DNA from: Marinobacter lipolyticus
GTDB lineage: Bacteria > Pseudomonadota > Gammaproteobacteria > Pseudomonadales > Oleiphilaceae
Direction of reading: 5' to 3'
Assembly (NCBI RefSeq): GCF_018424605.1
Contig: NZ_QTKT01000002.1
Location: 310,001 to 374,000 of the forward strand
DNA length: 64,000 nucleotides
Below are positions 9,566 through 20,312 of the stretch, piece after piece. A program made the position numbers and the translations under genes. Each line of letters starts with the position of its first letter. Within the stretch, counting starts at the first letter, position 1. The notes under the pieces are model-generated. The model did not search any database. It saw only the letters and a list, made by a program, of their open reading frames with translations, and had not been told where the DNA came from.

Positions 9566-11131
9566 ATGACTGCAGTTGTCAGTGAGTCCGATGAGACCAC
9601 GGTTCTGCTGGTGGACGACAATCCCCAGAACCTGAAAGTGCTCTATGAAACCCTGAAGGACAAAGGTTACCGCCTGCTGATCGCCAACGACGGCGAGAAG
9701 GCCCTGGATCTGGCGCACCGCCATCAACCAGAGGTCATTCTGCTGGATATCATGATGCCGGAACTGGACGGTTACCAGGTCTGTCAGCGGCTCAAGGCAG
9801 ATCCCGTAACCTCCGACAGCGCCGTGGTGTTCCTGTCTGCGCTCGACGACGTGCAGGCAAAGGTCAAGGGGTTCTCCCTTGGCGGTGCCGACTATATCTC
9901 CAAGCCGTTCCAGGCGCAGGAAGTGATTGCGCGGGTAAAGACTCACGCCCGTGTCATCCGTCTTGAGCGCGAACTCCAGGCCCGCAACCGCCAGTTGGAA
10001 AACGATCAGGCCCGCATCCTGAATTCCATCAGCGAGGGTATTTACGGCCTGGACGCCGACGGCACCATCGTGTTTGCCAACCCGGCGGCGGCGCTGATCA
10101 TGCGTAGCCCGGCGGAAGAACTGATCGGTCGCAACTTCTTTGAGCTGCATGTGCCCGCCCAGCAAGGCACCTCCGCGTATAAGCCCGTACAGGCCACCTG
10201 CCAGCAGGGCGTTGCCGAAAACCAGCGCGATATAGCCCTGCAACGGGTCGACGGCAGTTCGTTTCCGGCGGAGTATCGGTCAACGCCAAAGCTTGATGGT
10301 GAAACCCTCCATGGCGCTGTCGTGGTGTTCCGGGATATTACCGTGGAGCTGGAAGGTGAGCAGGAGCTGGAAGACGCACGGGCGCTTGTCCAGGAGCAGC
10401 GGGACCAGCTCGCCCATGCTTCGCGCCTGTCGACGATGGGGGAAATGGCCGCGGGCTTTGCGCACGAGGTGAACCAGCCACTGACGGCGATTACCAATTA
10501 CGCCCGGGTTGCCAAGCGCATGATGGCAAAAGACACGCTGGACCGGGACCTGTTGCAGGAAACCCTCGACAAGATTGAAGCCCAGTCTCATCGCGCCAGC
10601 GAGATCATCCGCCGGATCCGTCGTTTTATGAAGAAGCCCGCGACCGGTAAGGAAGTGTTGTCGGTCCCGGCGCTGCTGGATGATACCCGTCAGTTTGCGG
10701 AAGTGGACATGCGAAATAATGAAGGCGGTATCGATCTGACGGTTGAAGACGGCGTGCAGGAGGTTCTGGCCGATCCGATCCAGGTTCAGCAGGTGGCGCT
10801 CAATCTGATTCGCAATGCGCTGGAGGCAACGCGCAGCGCCGGGTCGTCCACGCCTGTAAAGGTTGCTGCGGCGATGTGCGGGTCCGGCTGTGTGCGGATC
10901 GAGGTGCGCGATCACGGCACCGGTTTGCCCGAGGACGCGGAAGAAAAGCTGTTCCTGCCGTTTTACACCACCAAGGACGATGGCATGGGTATCGGGTTAT
11001 CCATGTGCCGTTCGCTGATTCAGGCCCAGGGCGGTGATATCGGCTTTGAGCGCCCCGAGGATGGCGGCGCCTGCTTCTACTTCACCCTGCCGGTTGCCGG
11101 CGCCCCTGACAACGCCTGCGAAGCCGGTTAG
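9566..11131 (+). CDS. Soluble hybrid sensor kinase (REC-PAS-HisKA-HATPase), likely partner of the FixJ-like regulator
   Basis: A 521-residue protein without membrane segments. The receiver domain is N-terminal (VLLVDDNPQN, Asp61 in LLDIMMPELDG, Lys in ISKPF). A linker helix and a PAS domain (about residues 150-260) follow. The H-box MGEMAAGFAHEVNQPLTAI contains His300, and an HATPase domain ends the protein (NLIRNALEA, DHGTGLP, GMGIGLSMCRSLIQ). The H-box and NQPL pattern are of the FixL/DctB type. The N-terminal REC suggests control by an upstream phosphorelay. Its stop codon overlaps that of the convergent MaoC gene. Confidence 0.92.
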   Translation: MTAVVSESDETTVLLVDDNPQNLKVLYETLKDKGYRLLIANDGEKALDLAHRHQPEVILLDIMMPELDGYQVCQRLKADPVTSDSAVVFLSALDDVQAKVKGFSLGGADYISKPFQAQEVIARVKTHARVIRLERELQARNRQLENDQARILNSISEGIYGLDADGTIVFANPAAALIMRSPAEELIGRNFFELHVPAQQGTSAYKPVQATCQQGVAENQRDIALQRVDGSSFPAEYRSTPKLDGETLHGAVVVFRDITVELEGEQELEDARALVQEQRDQLAHASRLSTMGEMAAGFAHEVNQPLTAITNYARVAKRMMAKDTLDRDLLQETLDKIEAQSHRASEIIRRIRRFMKKPATGKEVLSVPALLDDTRQFAEVDMRNNEGGIDLTVEDGVQEVLADPIQVQQVALNLIRNALEATRSAGSSTPVKVAAAMCGSGCVRIEVRDHGTGLPEDAEEKLFLPFYTTKDDGMGIGLSMCRSLIQAQGGDIGFERPEDGGACFYFTLPVAGAPDNACEAG

Positions 11132-12000
11132 CCCCAGGTCACCTCGCCGGTCAGGTGAGGTGCATCGCCTTTCGCGTTGAGCAATTGATAATCCCACCTT
11201 CCTGATCCTGTCTGCCAGTTCAGTTGTGCCGTGCCCGGTAAAAACAGCGGTTTTTTGAACTGGCATGAGACAGTGACGTTCTGTCCGCTCCAGCCCGCCT
11301 GTTGCTCAAGCTGAGCCAAGGCTTGGGCTTTACTCCACATGCCGTGGGCAATGGCCCTTGGAAAACCGAACGCCTTGGCGCTCAGGGCGTGCATGTGAAT
11401 CGGATTGCGATCTCCGGAAACGCTCGCATACTGCCGGCCGATCGACTCCGGCGCGTGGATGCTCTGTGTGTTGGGAAAACGCTGCAGTTGCGGTCGCTCG
11501 GCGGAAGCGGCGGAGGCATCCGGGCGGGCCTGACGAAAGAGATTGGTGCTGGTTTCTTCCCACACCAGCGTGCCGGCGGAGCGGGCCTCGGTCACCAGAT
11601 CAAACTCCAGTCCTTTCGGGCCCTCGTTCTGACCCTGCAGGCGTACCTCGATATCGACGGTCTCACCAACCCCGATGGGGCGGTGCTGGGTGATGGTGTT
11701 GCGAAGGTGTACCAACCCAAGCAAGGGCAGGGGAAACGCCTTCTCGGTCAGCAGTTTGAGGTGCAGAGGGAATGCCAGAATATGGGGCCAGGTGATGGGG
11801 ACGCTGGTTTGAGGGGCAAAGCCGCATACCTTTTGATAACGTTTCAGGTTATCGTTGGCCGTACTGACGCCCACCAGGCGCGCCCCGAGATCGGGAATGA
11901 CAATCCCGGTCCCGGTTTTCCGTCCCCGTGCGAACAGCGCTTTACCGTACAGTGACCAGAGGGAAGGTGGGGTGTTGTGGTACAGGGAAGGCTCCGGCAT
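11128..12000 (-). CDS. MaoC-like hot-dog hydratase
   Basis: A 290-residue protein with two hot-dog halves. The C-terminal half carries the hydratase motif YASVSGDRNPIHMHALSAKAFGFPRAIAHGM (Asp and His of the R-specific enoyl-CoA hydratase signature); the N-terminal half resembles a degenerate copy. It probably hydrates enoyl-CoA in fatty-acid or hydroxyalkanoate metabolism. The ATG at 12000 is chosen for the upstream GGAG; an in-frame start 17 codons earlier has no such site. It diverges from an AraC-type regulator, which is a candidate controller. Confidence 0.85.
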   Translation of the reverse strand: MPEPSLYHNTPPSLWSLYGKALFARGRKTGTGIVIPDLGARLVGVSTANDNLKRYQKVCGFAPQTSVPITWPHILAFPLHLKLLTEKAFPLPLLGLVHLRNTITQHRPIGVGETVDIEVRLQGQNEGPKGLEFDLVTEARSAGTLVWEETSTNLFRQARPDASAASAERPQLQRFPNTQSIHAPESIGRQYASVSGDRNPIHMHALSAKAFGFPRAIAHGMWSKAQALAQLEQQAGWSGQNVTVSCQFKKPLFLPGTAQLNWQTGSGRWDYQLLNAKGDAPHLTGEVTWG

Positions 12001-12039
12001 GATTTTGAAACTCCAACACATTGAAACAGTTATAGGTAC

Positions 12040-12052
12040 TTTGGTCACCAAA
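12040..12052. promoter_or_regulatory. Small inverted repeat, candidate operator between the MaoC and AraC genes
   Basis: TTTGGT-C-ACCAAA, perfect 6-bp arms around one base. It lies 40 bp upstream of the MaoC start and 178 bp upstream of the AraC-type gene. Regulatory use is inferred only from position and symmetry. Confidence 0.3.
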
Positions 12053-12229
12053 AGACGGGTCGCTTACACAATCTGGTACAACTGTGCGCTTGTGGCCTGA
12101 TATGCTCTAATATAAGACCATTGTCTGAAAGTCTGGCAAACCCGGCCAGGTTCAACATTGACTTGGTTCGCAGCGGCGAATGTCCGAACGGCCAAGGCGG
12201 TTTCCAAACACAACTATAAGCGGGATGTT

Positions 12230-13261
12230 ATGCAGGAACTTCGTGACGCAGGAGTAATGTTACGTCTGATTTATGAGGCGATGAAGAAGAAGGGTATCGA
12301 CACCAATGCAATATTCAGCCGTCTCGGCGTTGACGAAAATTACGTATACACCGACCAGCTGAGAACCCCCCACAGCGCCCAGCTGTATTTCTGGCAAGCG
12401 GTTGAAGATGTGTCCGGTGATCCTGATGTTGGCTTGCATCTTGGTCAGTTGCTCCCCGCCTACAAGGGCCAGGTCCTGGAATACCTGTTTCTTAGCAGTC
12501 CCACCTTCGGCGAAGGCCTCCGCCGCGCGCAGAATTATCAACGCCTGCTCAGCGACGCCGCCAACACCGATTTCTTCATTGAGGGCGATGACGCCTGCAT
12601 GGTGCTCGACGCCGCCTCGGAAGAGATCAGCCGCCTCAGACATTTCAACGAGTGCTTTGTTCAGGGTCTGATCATTTTCTTCAAGTCCATCACCGACGGG
12701 CAGTTTGGTCCTTCCCGCATCGAGTTCGAGCACAACCGGGAGCATGGTCACGAACGTGTGGAAGAGGTGATGGGCTGCAAGGTGATTTTCGGCGCCGAAC
12801 AGAACCGTCTGTATTTCCCCGCCAGTATGCTTGCCCACGCGTCACCCCACGCCGAGCCGGAGCTGCTCGACCTGCACGAGCGTTTCGCCAGTGAGCAGGT
12901 TGCCCGGCTTGAGAAAAAGGACATCGTGGGCCAGGTGGAGCGCATTGTCGCGGAGCTGCTCGACAGTGGCGAGGTCACCCTGGACGCGGTTGCCGAGAGA
13001 CTGGGAATCAAGCCCCGTACTTTGCGCACCCGCCTGACCGAAGCGGAAACCAGCTTCAACCAGGTGCTGGCGGACTTCCGCTATCGACTGGCCCGGCAGC
13101 TGCTGGCCACCACGGACGAATCCATCGATGAAATTGTCTACCTGACCGGTTTCTCGGAACCCAGCACCTTCTATCGCGCGTTCAAACGCTGGTCGGGAAT
13201 GACGCCCATCGAGTACCGCAAAACCGCACAGGGCAAGGACGCGATGGTCGATGCCATGTGA
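12230..13261 (+). CDS. AraC-family transcriptional regulator (arabinose-binding-like sensor domain)
   Basis: A 343-residue regulator. The N-terminal two-thirds match the Arabinose_bd-type sensor found in OruR/ArgR-like AraC proteins (GLHLGQLLPAYKGQVLEYLFLSS). The C-terminal double helix-turn-helix contains VAERLGIKPRTLRTRLTEAE and DEIVYLTGFSEPSTFYRAFKRWSGMTPIEYR. The ATG at 12230 follows a GCGGG element; a TTG 24 codons upstream is possible but adds sequence unlike the family. Divergent from the MaoC hydratase, it may respond to a fatty acid or acyl-CoA, though the ligand is not visible. Confidence 0.88.
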   Translation: MQELRDAGVMLRLIYEAMKKKGIDTNAIFSRLGVDENYVYTDQLRTPHSAQLYFWQAVEDVSGDPDVGLHLGQLLPAYKGQVLEYLFLSSPTFGEGLRRAQNYQRLLSDAANTDFFIEGDDACMVLDAASEEISRLRHFNECFVQGLIIFFKSITDGQFGPSRIEFEHNREHGHERVEEVMGCKVIFGAEQNRLYFPASMLAHASPHAEPELLDLHERFASEQVARLEKKDIVGQVERIVAELLDSGEVTLDAVAERLGIKPRTLRTRLTEAETSFNQVLADFRYRLARQLLATTDESIDEIVYLTGFSEPSTFYRAFKRWSGMTPIEYRKTAQGKDAMVDAM

Positions 13262-13299
13262 GGTGGTTGGTCATTGCGAAGATTTTTTGCGGAAAAGCG

Positions 13300-13327
13300 T
13301 TGACATAAACGGGGGCCTCTTTATAAT
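13300..13327 (+). promoter_or_regulatory. Sigma-70 promoter of the tRNA-Asp transcript
   Basis: TTGACA at 13300-13305 and TATAAT at 13322-13327, both exact consensus, separated by 16 bp. A G+C-rich stretch (GCGCCC) follows the -10 element, resembling the discriminator of stringently controlled stable-RNA promoters. The tRNA begins 105 bp after the -10 element. Confidence 0.9.
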
Positions 13328-13340
13328 GCGCCCTCGTTGT

Positions 13341-13370
13341 CACCAAGCAGTCAGGCCCCTGACTGTGGTG
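13341..13370 (+). other. Stem-loop in the leader of the tRNA-Asp transcript
   Basis: CAGTCAGG (13348-13355) is complementary to CCTGACTG (13358-13365). CACC (13341-13344) and GGTG (13367-13370) extend the stem across a small bulge. The innermost pairs must open to form a loop. It lies between the promoter and the mature tRNA and may guide processing. Confidence 0.5.
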
Positions 13371-13432
13371 GATGGAACAGCCTGATCTTAAACGAGAAAG
13401 CAGTTCCAGTTCCTGAAGGTGGCGGCCTACGC

Positions 13433-13509
13433 GGAGCGGTAGTTCAGCTGGTTAGAATACCGGCCTGTCACGCCGGGGGTCGCGGGTTCGAGTCCCGTCC
13501 GCTCCGCCA
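13433..13509 (+). tRNA. tRNA-Asp (anticodon GTC)
   Basis: A 77-nt cloverleaf with acceptor stem GGAGCGG/CCGCTCC, discriminator G and encoded CCA. The D arm GTTCAGCTGGTTAGAAT, the anticodon loop CTGTCAC and the T arm GGGTTCGAGTCCC are intact. It is nearly identical in layout to E. coli tRNA-Asp. It is transcribed alone from a consensus promoter and followed by a weak T-rich stretch. Confidence 0.97.
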
Positions 13510-13555
13510 TTTTTTCCCCTGTTTTATTTCCCGCTTAATCTGTATTTAGTCTGCG

Positions 13556-14629
13556 TCAGCGGATGCCTTTGCGTGCCTGTTCTTCGTAAAACTGCTTCCT
13601 GTGCTCTCCCGGACTGATTGCGAACCATCGTCGGTATGCCTTGTGAAAAGCCGCCGGATTGGCGAAGCCCAGCAGCCAGGCAATCTCCGCCAGTGAGGTT
13701 CTGGTTTCGCGAATGTAGTCCGCTGCCAGGTCTTGTCGTGTTTGATCCACCAGCTCGCGAAACCCCGTGTTTTCCTCCGCCAGTTGACGTTGCAGGGTCC
13801 AGGGCGCCGTGCCCAGGCGGGTTGCAACGGTTTCCAGTGTCGGTGTCGCCCCCTGCAGCAACGGCGTTAGCAGATCCCTGACCCGATCGCCCGTGGTCCA
13901 TCCCTGTCGAATTCTCTGCAGCGACTCTTCACACTGTCGGGTCAGGGCCGCGTACATGGCGTTCTGCGCCTGAAGCGATGGCAAGGCCCCTGCGCCCGCT
14001 GCCAGCGTGAGGCCATTGCCGCGGGCGCCGAACTGCACCGGGCAGCCAAACCAGTCCTCGAACACGTGGTCCAGGCCGATGGAGGGGTATTCAATGCTGA
14101 CTTTCTCAAGCACATCGTGGCGACCGCTGATCAAGCGCAGGAAGCTGGTCCAGGCGGCGAGCACCGAGTCCACCACGAAATAATTGAAGACGTTGTAGGG
14201 ACGAATGGAATAGAAGTGCGCCTGTCGGCCCTGCTCCGAAGTGCTGGCCGCTCCCCGGCTGTTGCGACTGGTCAGCAGGCTGTAACGGATCAGGGTGGCT
14301 AGCGCTTCGGCCGTTGTCGGCGCACATTGGGCGGCCAACCCGGCGATGCCGGCATCGACGGGGCGTGTCAGTTCGCCCATGCGCAGACCAATAGCCCGGT
14401 CGCCGGTAAGCTCAATGGCGGCATGCCCCAGCCGCATGAACCGGGGGATGCTGATGCGCGCATCCGGCGATGTCAGGGTTTCCCGGGTCAGTCCGAATCG
14501 CTCCATCAAGGGTGAGGGATCATGACCTGCCGCGCTCACTGCCCTCATCAGCACGGTTATGTAGAGCACGCTGATATCGCCAAGGGAGTTGCGCTGCCTG
14601 CCCGGGCGCGGTTCGACTGAAGCTTCCAT
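13556..14629 (-). CDS. AraC-family transcriptional regulator divergent from fadH
   Basis: About 357 residues. The sensor domain contains GDRAIGLRMGELTRPVDAG and FEDWFGCPVQFGA; the C-terminal AraC domain contains VATRLGTAPWTLQRQLAEEN and LAEIAWLLGFANPAAFHKAYRRWFAISPGEHR. ATG 14629 (MEASVEPRPGRQRN) is used; the frame stays open upstream into the fadH leader, but those residues are not family-like. A 149-bp divergent spacer to fadH contains TCATTAAATGA (14737-14747), a symmetric element that could be an operator. Control of fadH is likely from position. Confidence 0.85.
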   Translation of the reverse strand: MEASVEPRPGRQRNSLGDISVLYITVLMRAVSAAGHDPSPLMERFGLTRETLTSPDARISIPRFMRLGHAAIELTGDRAIGLRMGELTRPVDAGIAGLAAQCAPTTAEALATLIRYSLLTSRNSRGAASTSEQGRQAHFYSIRPYNVFNYFVVDSVLAAWTSFLRLISGRHDVLEKVSIEYPSIGLDHVFEDWFGCPVQFGARGNGLTLAAGAGALPSLQAQNAMYAALTRQCEESLQRIRQGWTTGDRVRDLLTPLLQGATPTLETVATRLGTAPWTLQRQLAEENTGFRELVDQTRQDLAADYIRETRTSLAEIAWLLGFANPAAFHKAYRRWFAISPGEHRKQFYEEQARKGIR

Positions 14630-14715
14630 CAAATGCCTTTGTCTTACATGTTGTTCAGGGATAATAAAATGTAGTTCACGGATATTGTTCAATGCAAGCA
14701 GCATGGGTACTTTAG

Positions 14716-16848
<2,133 letters not shown>

Positions 16849-16925
16849 TCACAAAACGTTTCAGTTTTTCGCTGTTCCCCGCCGCCAGTCTGGCTAGACT
16901 ATGATGGATGAGTCAGTCAGAACGG

Positions 16926-16962
16926 CGCCTTGCCCCGGCTAGAAGTCAGTCGGGGCAAGGCG
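16926..16962 (+). other. 12-bp stem-loop downstream of fadH
   Basis: CGCCTTGCCCCG and CGGGGCAAGGCG form a perfect 12-bp stem around a 13-nt loop. No T run follows, so it is not a standard Rho-independent terminator. It could stabilise the fadH mRNA 3' end or aid Rho-dependent termination before the next gene at 17038. Confidence 0.5.
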
Positions 16963-17037
16963 TCGCTCAACATTCAATGGAATACCCAGGGGTGTTTGAG
17001 GTGTTGATGTCAGGTTTGAACAAGCGGGGAGTCAACA

Positions 17038-18288
17038 ATGGTGTCTGCCGACCAGGCAAGTGATGGTTATGCGGCGGTGTTCTTCATGGATGGCGGCAAT
17101 GTATCGCGGCAGATGCGTGCGACCGAGTTTGGCGCCTTTCTGGACGGTTACGTAGGCCTCTCCGACCTTGCCGAGACCGACGTCCGCGCCGCGCTGGTAG
17201 AGCTGGGCGATGATCTTCTGGTGCGGGCGCTGGTGTTCTTCCGCATTTATTTTGATGAGGAAGGGCGGGCCGACAGCCACTGGAACATTCCCATTGAAAA
17301 GCTTGCCCGGCAGGGAGCCAAGGGGCCGGACATGGGGGCCGGCCCTATTCGCCTGGTGTGTCGCAGCCAATGTCCGGACCCTGCCATTGCGCAAGAGCTC
17401 TGGGACCCGGATATGACCCCCGGAAGCAATACCTTTCAATCGATCCGCAAGGCCGTCGACGGCAACAGCCTCAAGTTTCGCAAGATCGAGCCCGCGCAGG
17501 ACGAAAACATTCCCACACTGGCGGCCGAGCCGGTTCAGACCGAGAATGCGGCGGCGTCCGCGGACCGCGTCCGGCTGGCTCAGCTCATACGCGAGCAGCG
17601 GCTTCGTATCAAAACCCTGCAGAGTGTTCATCGCGATTCCCTGTCCGATATCCAGCGAGAACACCGGCTGGAGATGCAGACCCTTCGCAACGAGTTGTCG
17701 GCGCTCGAACAGAAGTTCGAGCGTCAGCGCCTGAGTAACGAGCAGCTGAAGAGTCGGCTGGCCGAGCGGAACGAGCAGTACCTCACCATGCAGGAGCAGA
17801 TTGCCCGCAACGGCGAGCAGGACGTCCGCCAGGATGCCCATTCCGATGCGGAAATGGTGCTGGTTCGCGAGCAGCTGGAACGCAAGCAGCGGGAGTTGGA
17901 GTTGCGGGATGACAAGATCGTCGCCCTGGAGCAGGAGAATTACGATCTGCGCCACCAGGAGCCGGTGGAAAATTCCGTGATGGAGCATCTCAAGCAGCAA
18001 TCGGTGTTTCTGGTGGCCTACCACGCCGGGGTGGGACACCTGACCTTGCCCTACGATGATATCGAAGACTACTTTCGCAACCCGGTGGCCTACGCAGCGG
18101 AGCGTTGCGGCCTGAATGAGCCGGCCTATCTGGAGTGGCTTGAGCATTACGAGAATCCTGTTTGCCTCCATCAGGACGGCAATGGCGACCCTTGCGGCGA
18201 ACCCGTCATGCGGGTCAGTCAGCCGGGGGATTTCCAGGCGGGCACCGATGACCGGTGTGAAAAACATCGGGAACCGGCTACCGCGTGA
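17038..18288 (+). CDS. Conserved coiled-coil protein upstream of nadK, function unknown
   Basis: A 416-residue soluble protein without a signal peptide. An N-terminal globular part (about residues 1-130) is followed by a long Glu/Arg/Gln-rich coiled coil (about 175-300; heptad-like LRNELSALEQKFERQRLSNE). The C-terminal domain has VAYHAGVGHLTLPYDDIEDYF and CLHQDGNGDPC. The last part ends with several His/Cys/Asp residues (CGEPV, DRCEKH) that could bind metal. It occupies the position of a hypothetical gene upstream of the NAD kinase in Pseudomonas. ATG 17038 follows GCGGGGA. No function can be assigned. Confidence 0.75.
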   Translation: MVSADQASDGYAAVFFMDGGNVSRQMRATEFGAFLDGYVGLSDLAETDVRAALVELGDDLLVRALVFFRIYFDEEGRADSHWNIPIEKLARQGAKGPDMGAGPIRLVCRSQCPDPAIAQELWDPDMTPGSNTFQSIRKAVDGNSLKFRKIEPAQDENIPTLAAEPVQTENAAASADRVRLAQLIREQRLRIKTLQSVHRDSLSDIQREHRLEMQTLRNELSALEQKFERQRLSNEQLKSRLAERNEQYLTMQEQIARNGEQDVRQDAHSDAEMVLVREQLERKQRELELRDDKIVALEQENYDLRHQEPVENSVMEHLKQQSVFLVAYHAGVGHLTLPYDDIEDYFRNPVAYAAERCGLNEPAYLEWLEHYENPVCLHQDGNGDPCGEPVMRVSQPGDFQAGTDDRCEKHREPATA

Positions 18289-18408
18289 GTTGTTCCTGAT
18301 CCTCAACGGCTTCTTTTTTCAGATTCCGGGTAACTTTCGTTAAACTGTGCGGGAAGGTCGCCGCCGCCCTGCCGGCCCGGCTCCATTCCCGACACCACAG
18401 GAAGTTAC

Positions 18409-19293
18409 ATGGACCAATTCAGGAATATCGGCGTTATTGGCCGTATGGGCAGCGTCAAGGTGGTCGAATCCCTGCGCCAGCTCAAGCAGTATCTGGTCAA
18501 TCATCACTACCATGTGATCATCGAGGAAGACACGGCCAGCATGCTCCCTGGTCACGGTTTGCAGGTGGCCAGCAAGAAGTTGCTGGGCGAGATCTGTGAC
18601 CTGGTGATCGTAGTGGGGGGCGACGGCAGCTTGCTGGGGGCGGCGCGGGAACTGGCCAAATCCAAGATTCCGCTGTTGGGTGTTAACCGTGGCCGGCTGG
18701 GTTTTCTGACGGACATTTCCCCGTCTGATCTGGAAGAGCGTCTGGGCAAGGTGCTGCAGGGTGAGTATATCGAGGAGACCCGTTTCCTGCTCGATGGCAA
18801 TGTCGAACGTAATGGTCAGCCCCTGGGCTTTGGCACGGCCCTCAACGACGTGGTGCTGCACCCCGGTAAATCCACCCGAATGATCGGCTTTGACCTGTTT
18901 ATTGATGGTCATTTTGTATACAGTCAGCGCTCGGATGGTCTGATCGTGTCCACACCCACTGGCTCCACCGCCTACTCGTTGTCGGCGGGCGGGCCGATCA
19001 TGCACCCCAAGCTGGACGCCGTTGTGTTGGTGCCAATGTTTCCCCACACCCTCAGTAGCCGGCCGATTGTTGTGGATGGCAAGAGTGAAATCAAACTGGT
19101 GATTGGCGAAACCAACGAAACCTATCCCCAGATCAGTTTTGACGGGCAGATGAACATTGCCTGCGCCCCCGGTGACATCATTCGCATCACCAAGAAGCCG
19201 TTCAAGATTCGCCTTATTCACCCGGTGGATCACAATTTTTACGCCACATGCCGCGATAAGCTGGGCTGGGCCAGTGAGATCGCAGCGAGTTGA
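18409..19293 (+). CDS. nadK: NAD kinase
   Basis: A 294-residue cytoplasmic enzyme that phosphorylates NAD to NADP. The diagnostic GGDGSLLG lies at residues 70-77 with catalytic Asp72. The second motif VSTPTGSTAYSLSAGGPI and the C-terminal VDGKSEIKL/FDGQMN region are intact. Length is normal for a bacterial enzyme. An AGGAAG element sits just upstream of the ATG. The gene ends within a few bases of the phosphoesterase start, so translation is probably coupled. Confidence 0.97.
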   Translation: MDQFRNIGVIGRMGSVKVVESLRQLKQYLVNHHYHVIIEEDTASMLPGHGLQVASKKLLGEICDLVIVVGGDGSLLGAARELAKSKIPLLGVNRGRLGFLTDISPSDLEERLGKVLQGEYIEETRFLLDGNVERNGQPLGFGTALNDVVLHPGKSTRMIGFDLFIDGHFVYSQRSDGLIVSTPTGSTAYSLSAGGPIMHPKLDAVVLVPMFPHTLSSRPIVVDGKSEIKLVIGETNETYPQISFDGQMNIACAPGDIIRITKKPFKIRLIHPVDHNFYATCRDKLGWASEIAAS

Positions 19294-19295
19294 GC

Positions 19296-20309
19296 ATGTC
19301 AGGACACGTAAGCACCGCAAGTCGCGGTTATGACATTATTGGTGATATCCATGGGTGCGCCCACACACTGACCCGCTTGCTGGATCAGATGGGGTATCGA
19401 AAGATTAACGGTGTTTACCAGCACCCCAGCCGCCAGGCTATTTTCATTGGCGATATCATCGATCGCGGCCCGCGAATCCGTGAGGCCCTGCACCTGGTGC
19501 GCGACATGGTTGAGCATGGCGCAGCGCGCATTGTCATGGGCAACCATGAGTACAACGCTCTGGGTTACTGCACCCGGGCCCGCCCCGGCAGTGGCAGGAA
19601 GTGGCTGCGGGAGCACAACGCCCGCCACGACCGGCTGATCCGCGAAACCCTGGAGCAATTCGAACGCTATCCCCACGAGTGGAATGACTTCCTCGAATGG
19701 TTTTACACCATTCCTCTGTTTATTGAAGACGACGGATTCCGGGTGGTACACGCGTGCTGGGACGGTGATCTGATCGAAAAATTCAGACAGTCCCAGGGCG
19801 GCGCCTGCATTGATGAAGACTTCCTGCATGCATCCTCGGCTATTGAGTCATTCGCCGGTCAGGTCATGGACACGCTGTTGCGGGGCACCGACCTGCGCCT
19901 GCCGGAAGGGGTGAAGATCACCGGCAAGGACGGCTATGTACGTGAGTTTTTCCGTACCAAGTTCTGGGCCGACAATCCGCAGACCTATGCCGATGTGGTG
20001 TTTCAGCCGGACCCGTTGCCGCCAGAGGTGGCGTGCCGGGAATTGACCGACGCCGAGCGTCGGCAGCTGATTACCTACCCCTTGAGTGAACCGCCGGTTT
20101 TCGTGGGCCATTACTGGATGGACAGCAGCCCGGCGCCGCTCAAGCCCAACGTCGCCTGTATTGATTACAGTGCCGTTAAATATGGCAGGCTGGTGGCCTA
20201 TCGCATGGATGGCGAGCGTACCTTGTCCAAAGACAAATTTGTGTGGGTGGATGTGGAGCGTCCGGAGCAGCCGGATTATCCAACCAGCGAAGACAGCGTG
20301 GCGAGGTAG
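19296..20309 (+). CDS. PPP-type metallophosphoesterase
   Basis: A 337-residue protein with the calcineurin-like metal motifs GDIHG (residues 16-20), GDIIDRGP (52-59) and GNHEY (82-86), plus downstream GHYWMD. These bind the two-metal centre of phosphoprotein phosphatases and ApaH/PrpE-like enzymes; the substrate is unknown. ATG 19296 is used. A TTG two codons earlier overlaps the nadK stop and would add only two residues. It stands between nadK and a rhomboid protease, an arrangement shared with Pseudomonas. Confidence 0.88.
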   Translation: MSGHVSTASRGYDIIGDIHGCAHTLTRLLDQMGYRKINGVYQHPSRQAIFIGDIIDRGPRIREALHLVRDMVEHGAARIVMGNHEYNALGYCTRARPGSGRKWLREHNARHDRLIRETLEQFERYPHEWNDFLEWFYTIPLFIEDDGFRVVHACWDGDLIEKFRQSQGGACIDEDFLHASSAIESFAGQVMDTLLRGTDLRLPEGVKITGKDGYVREFFRTKFWADNPQTYADVVFQPDPLPPEVACRELTDAERRQLITYPLSEPPVFVGHYWMDSSPAPLKPNVACIDYSAVKYGRLVAYRMDGERTLSKDKFVWVDVERPEQPDYPTSEDSVAR

Positions 20310-20312
20310 CCG

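Noticed and set aside
17032-18306. Long minus-strand open frame opposite the coiled-coil protein gene (424 codons).
   Set aside because: It mirrors the real gene in the opposite strand, lacks a ribosome-binding site and shows no known domain.
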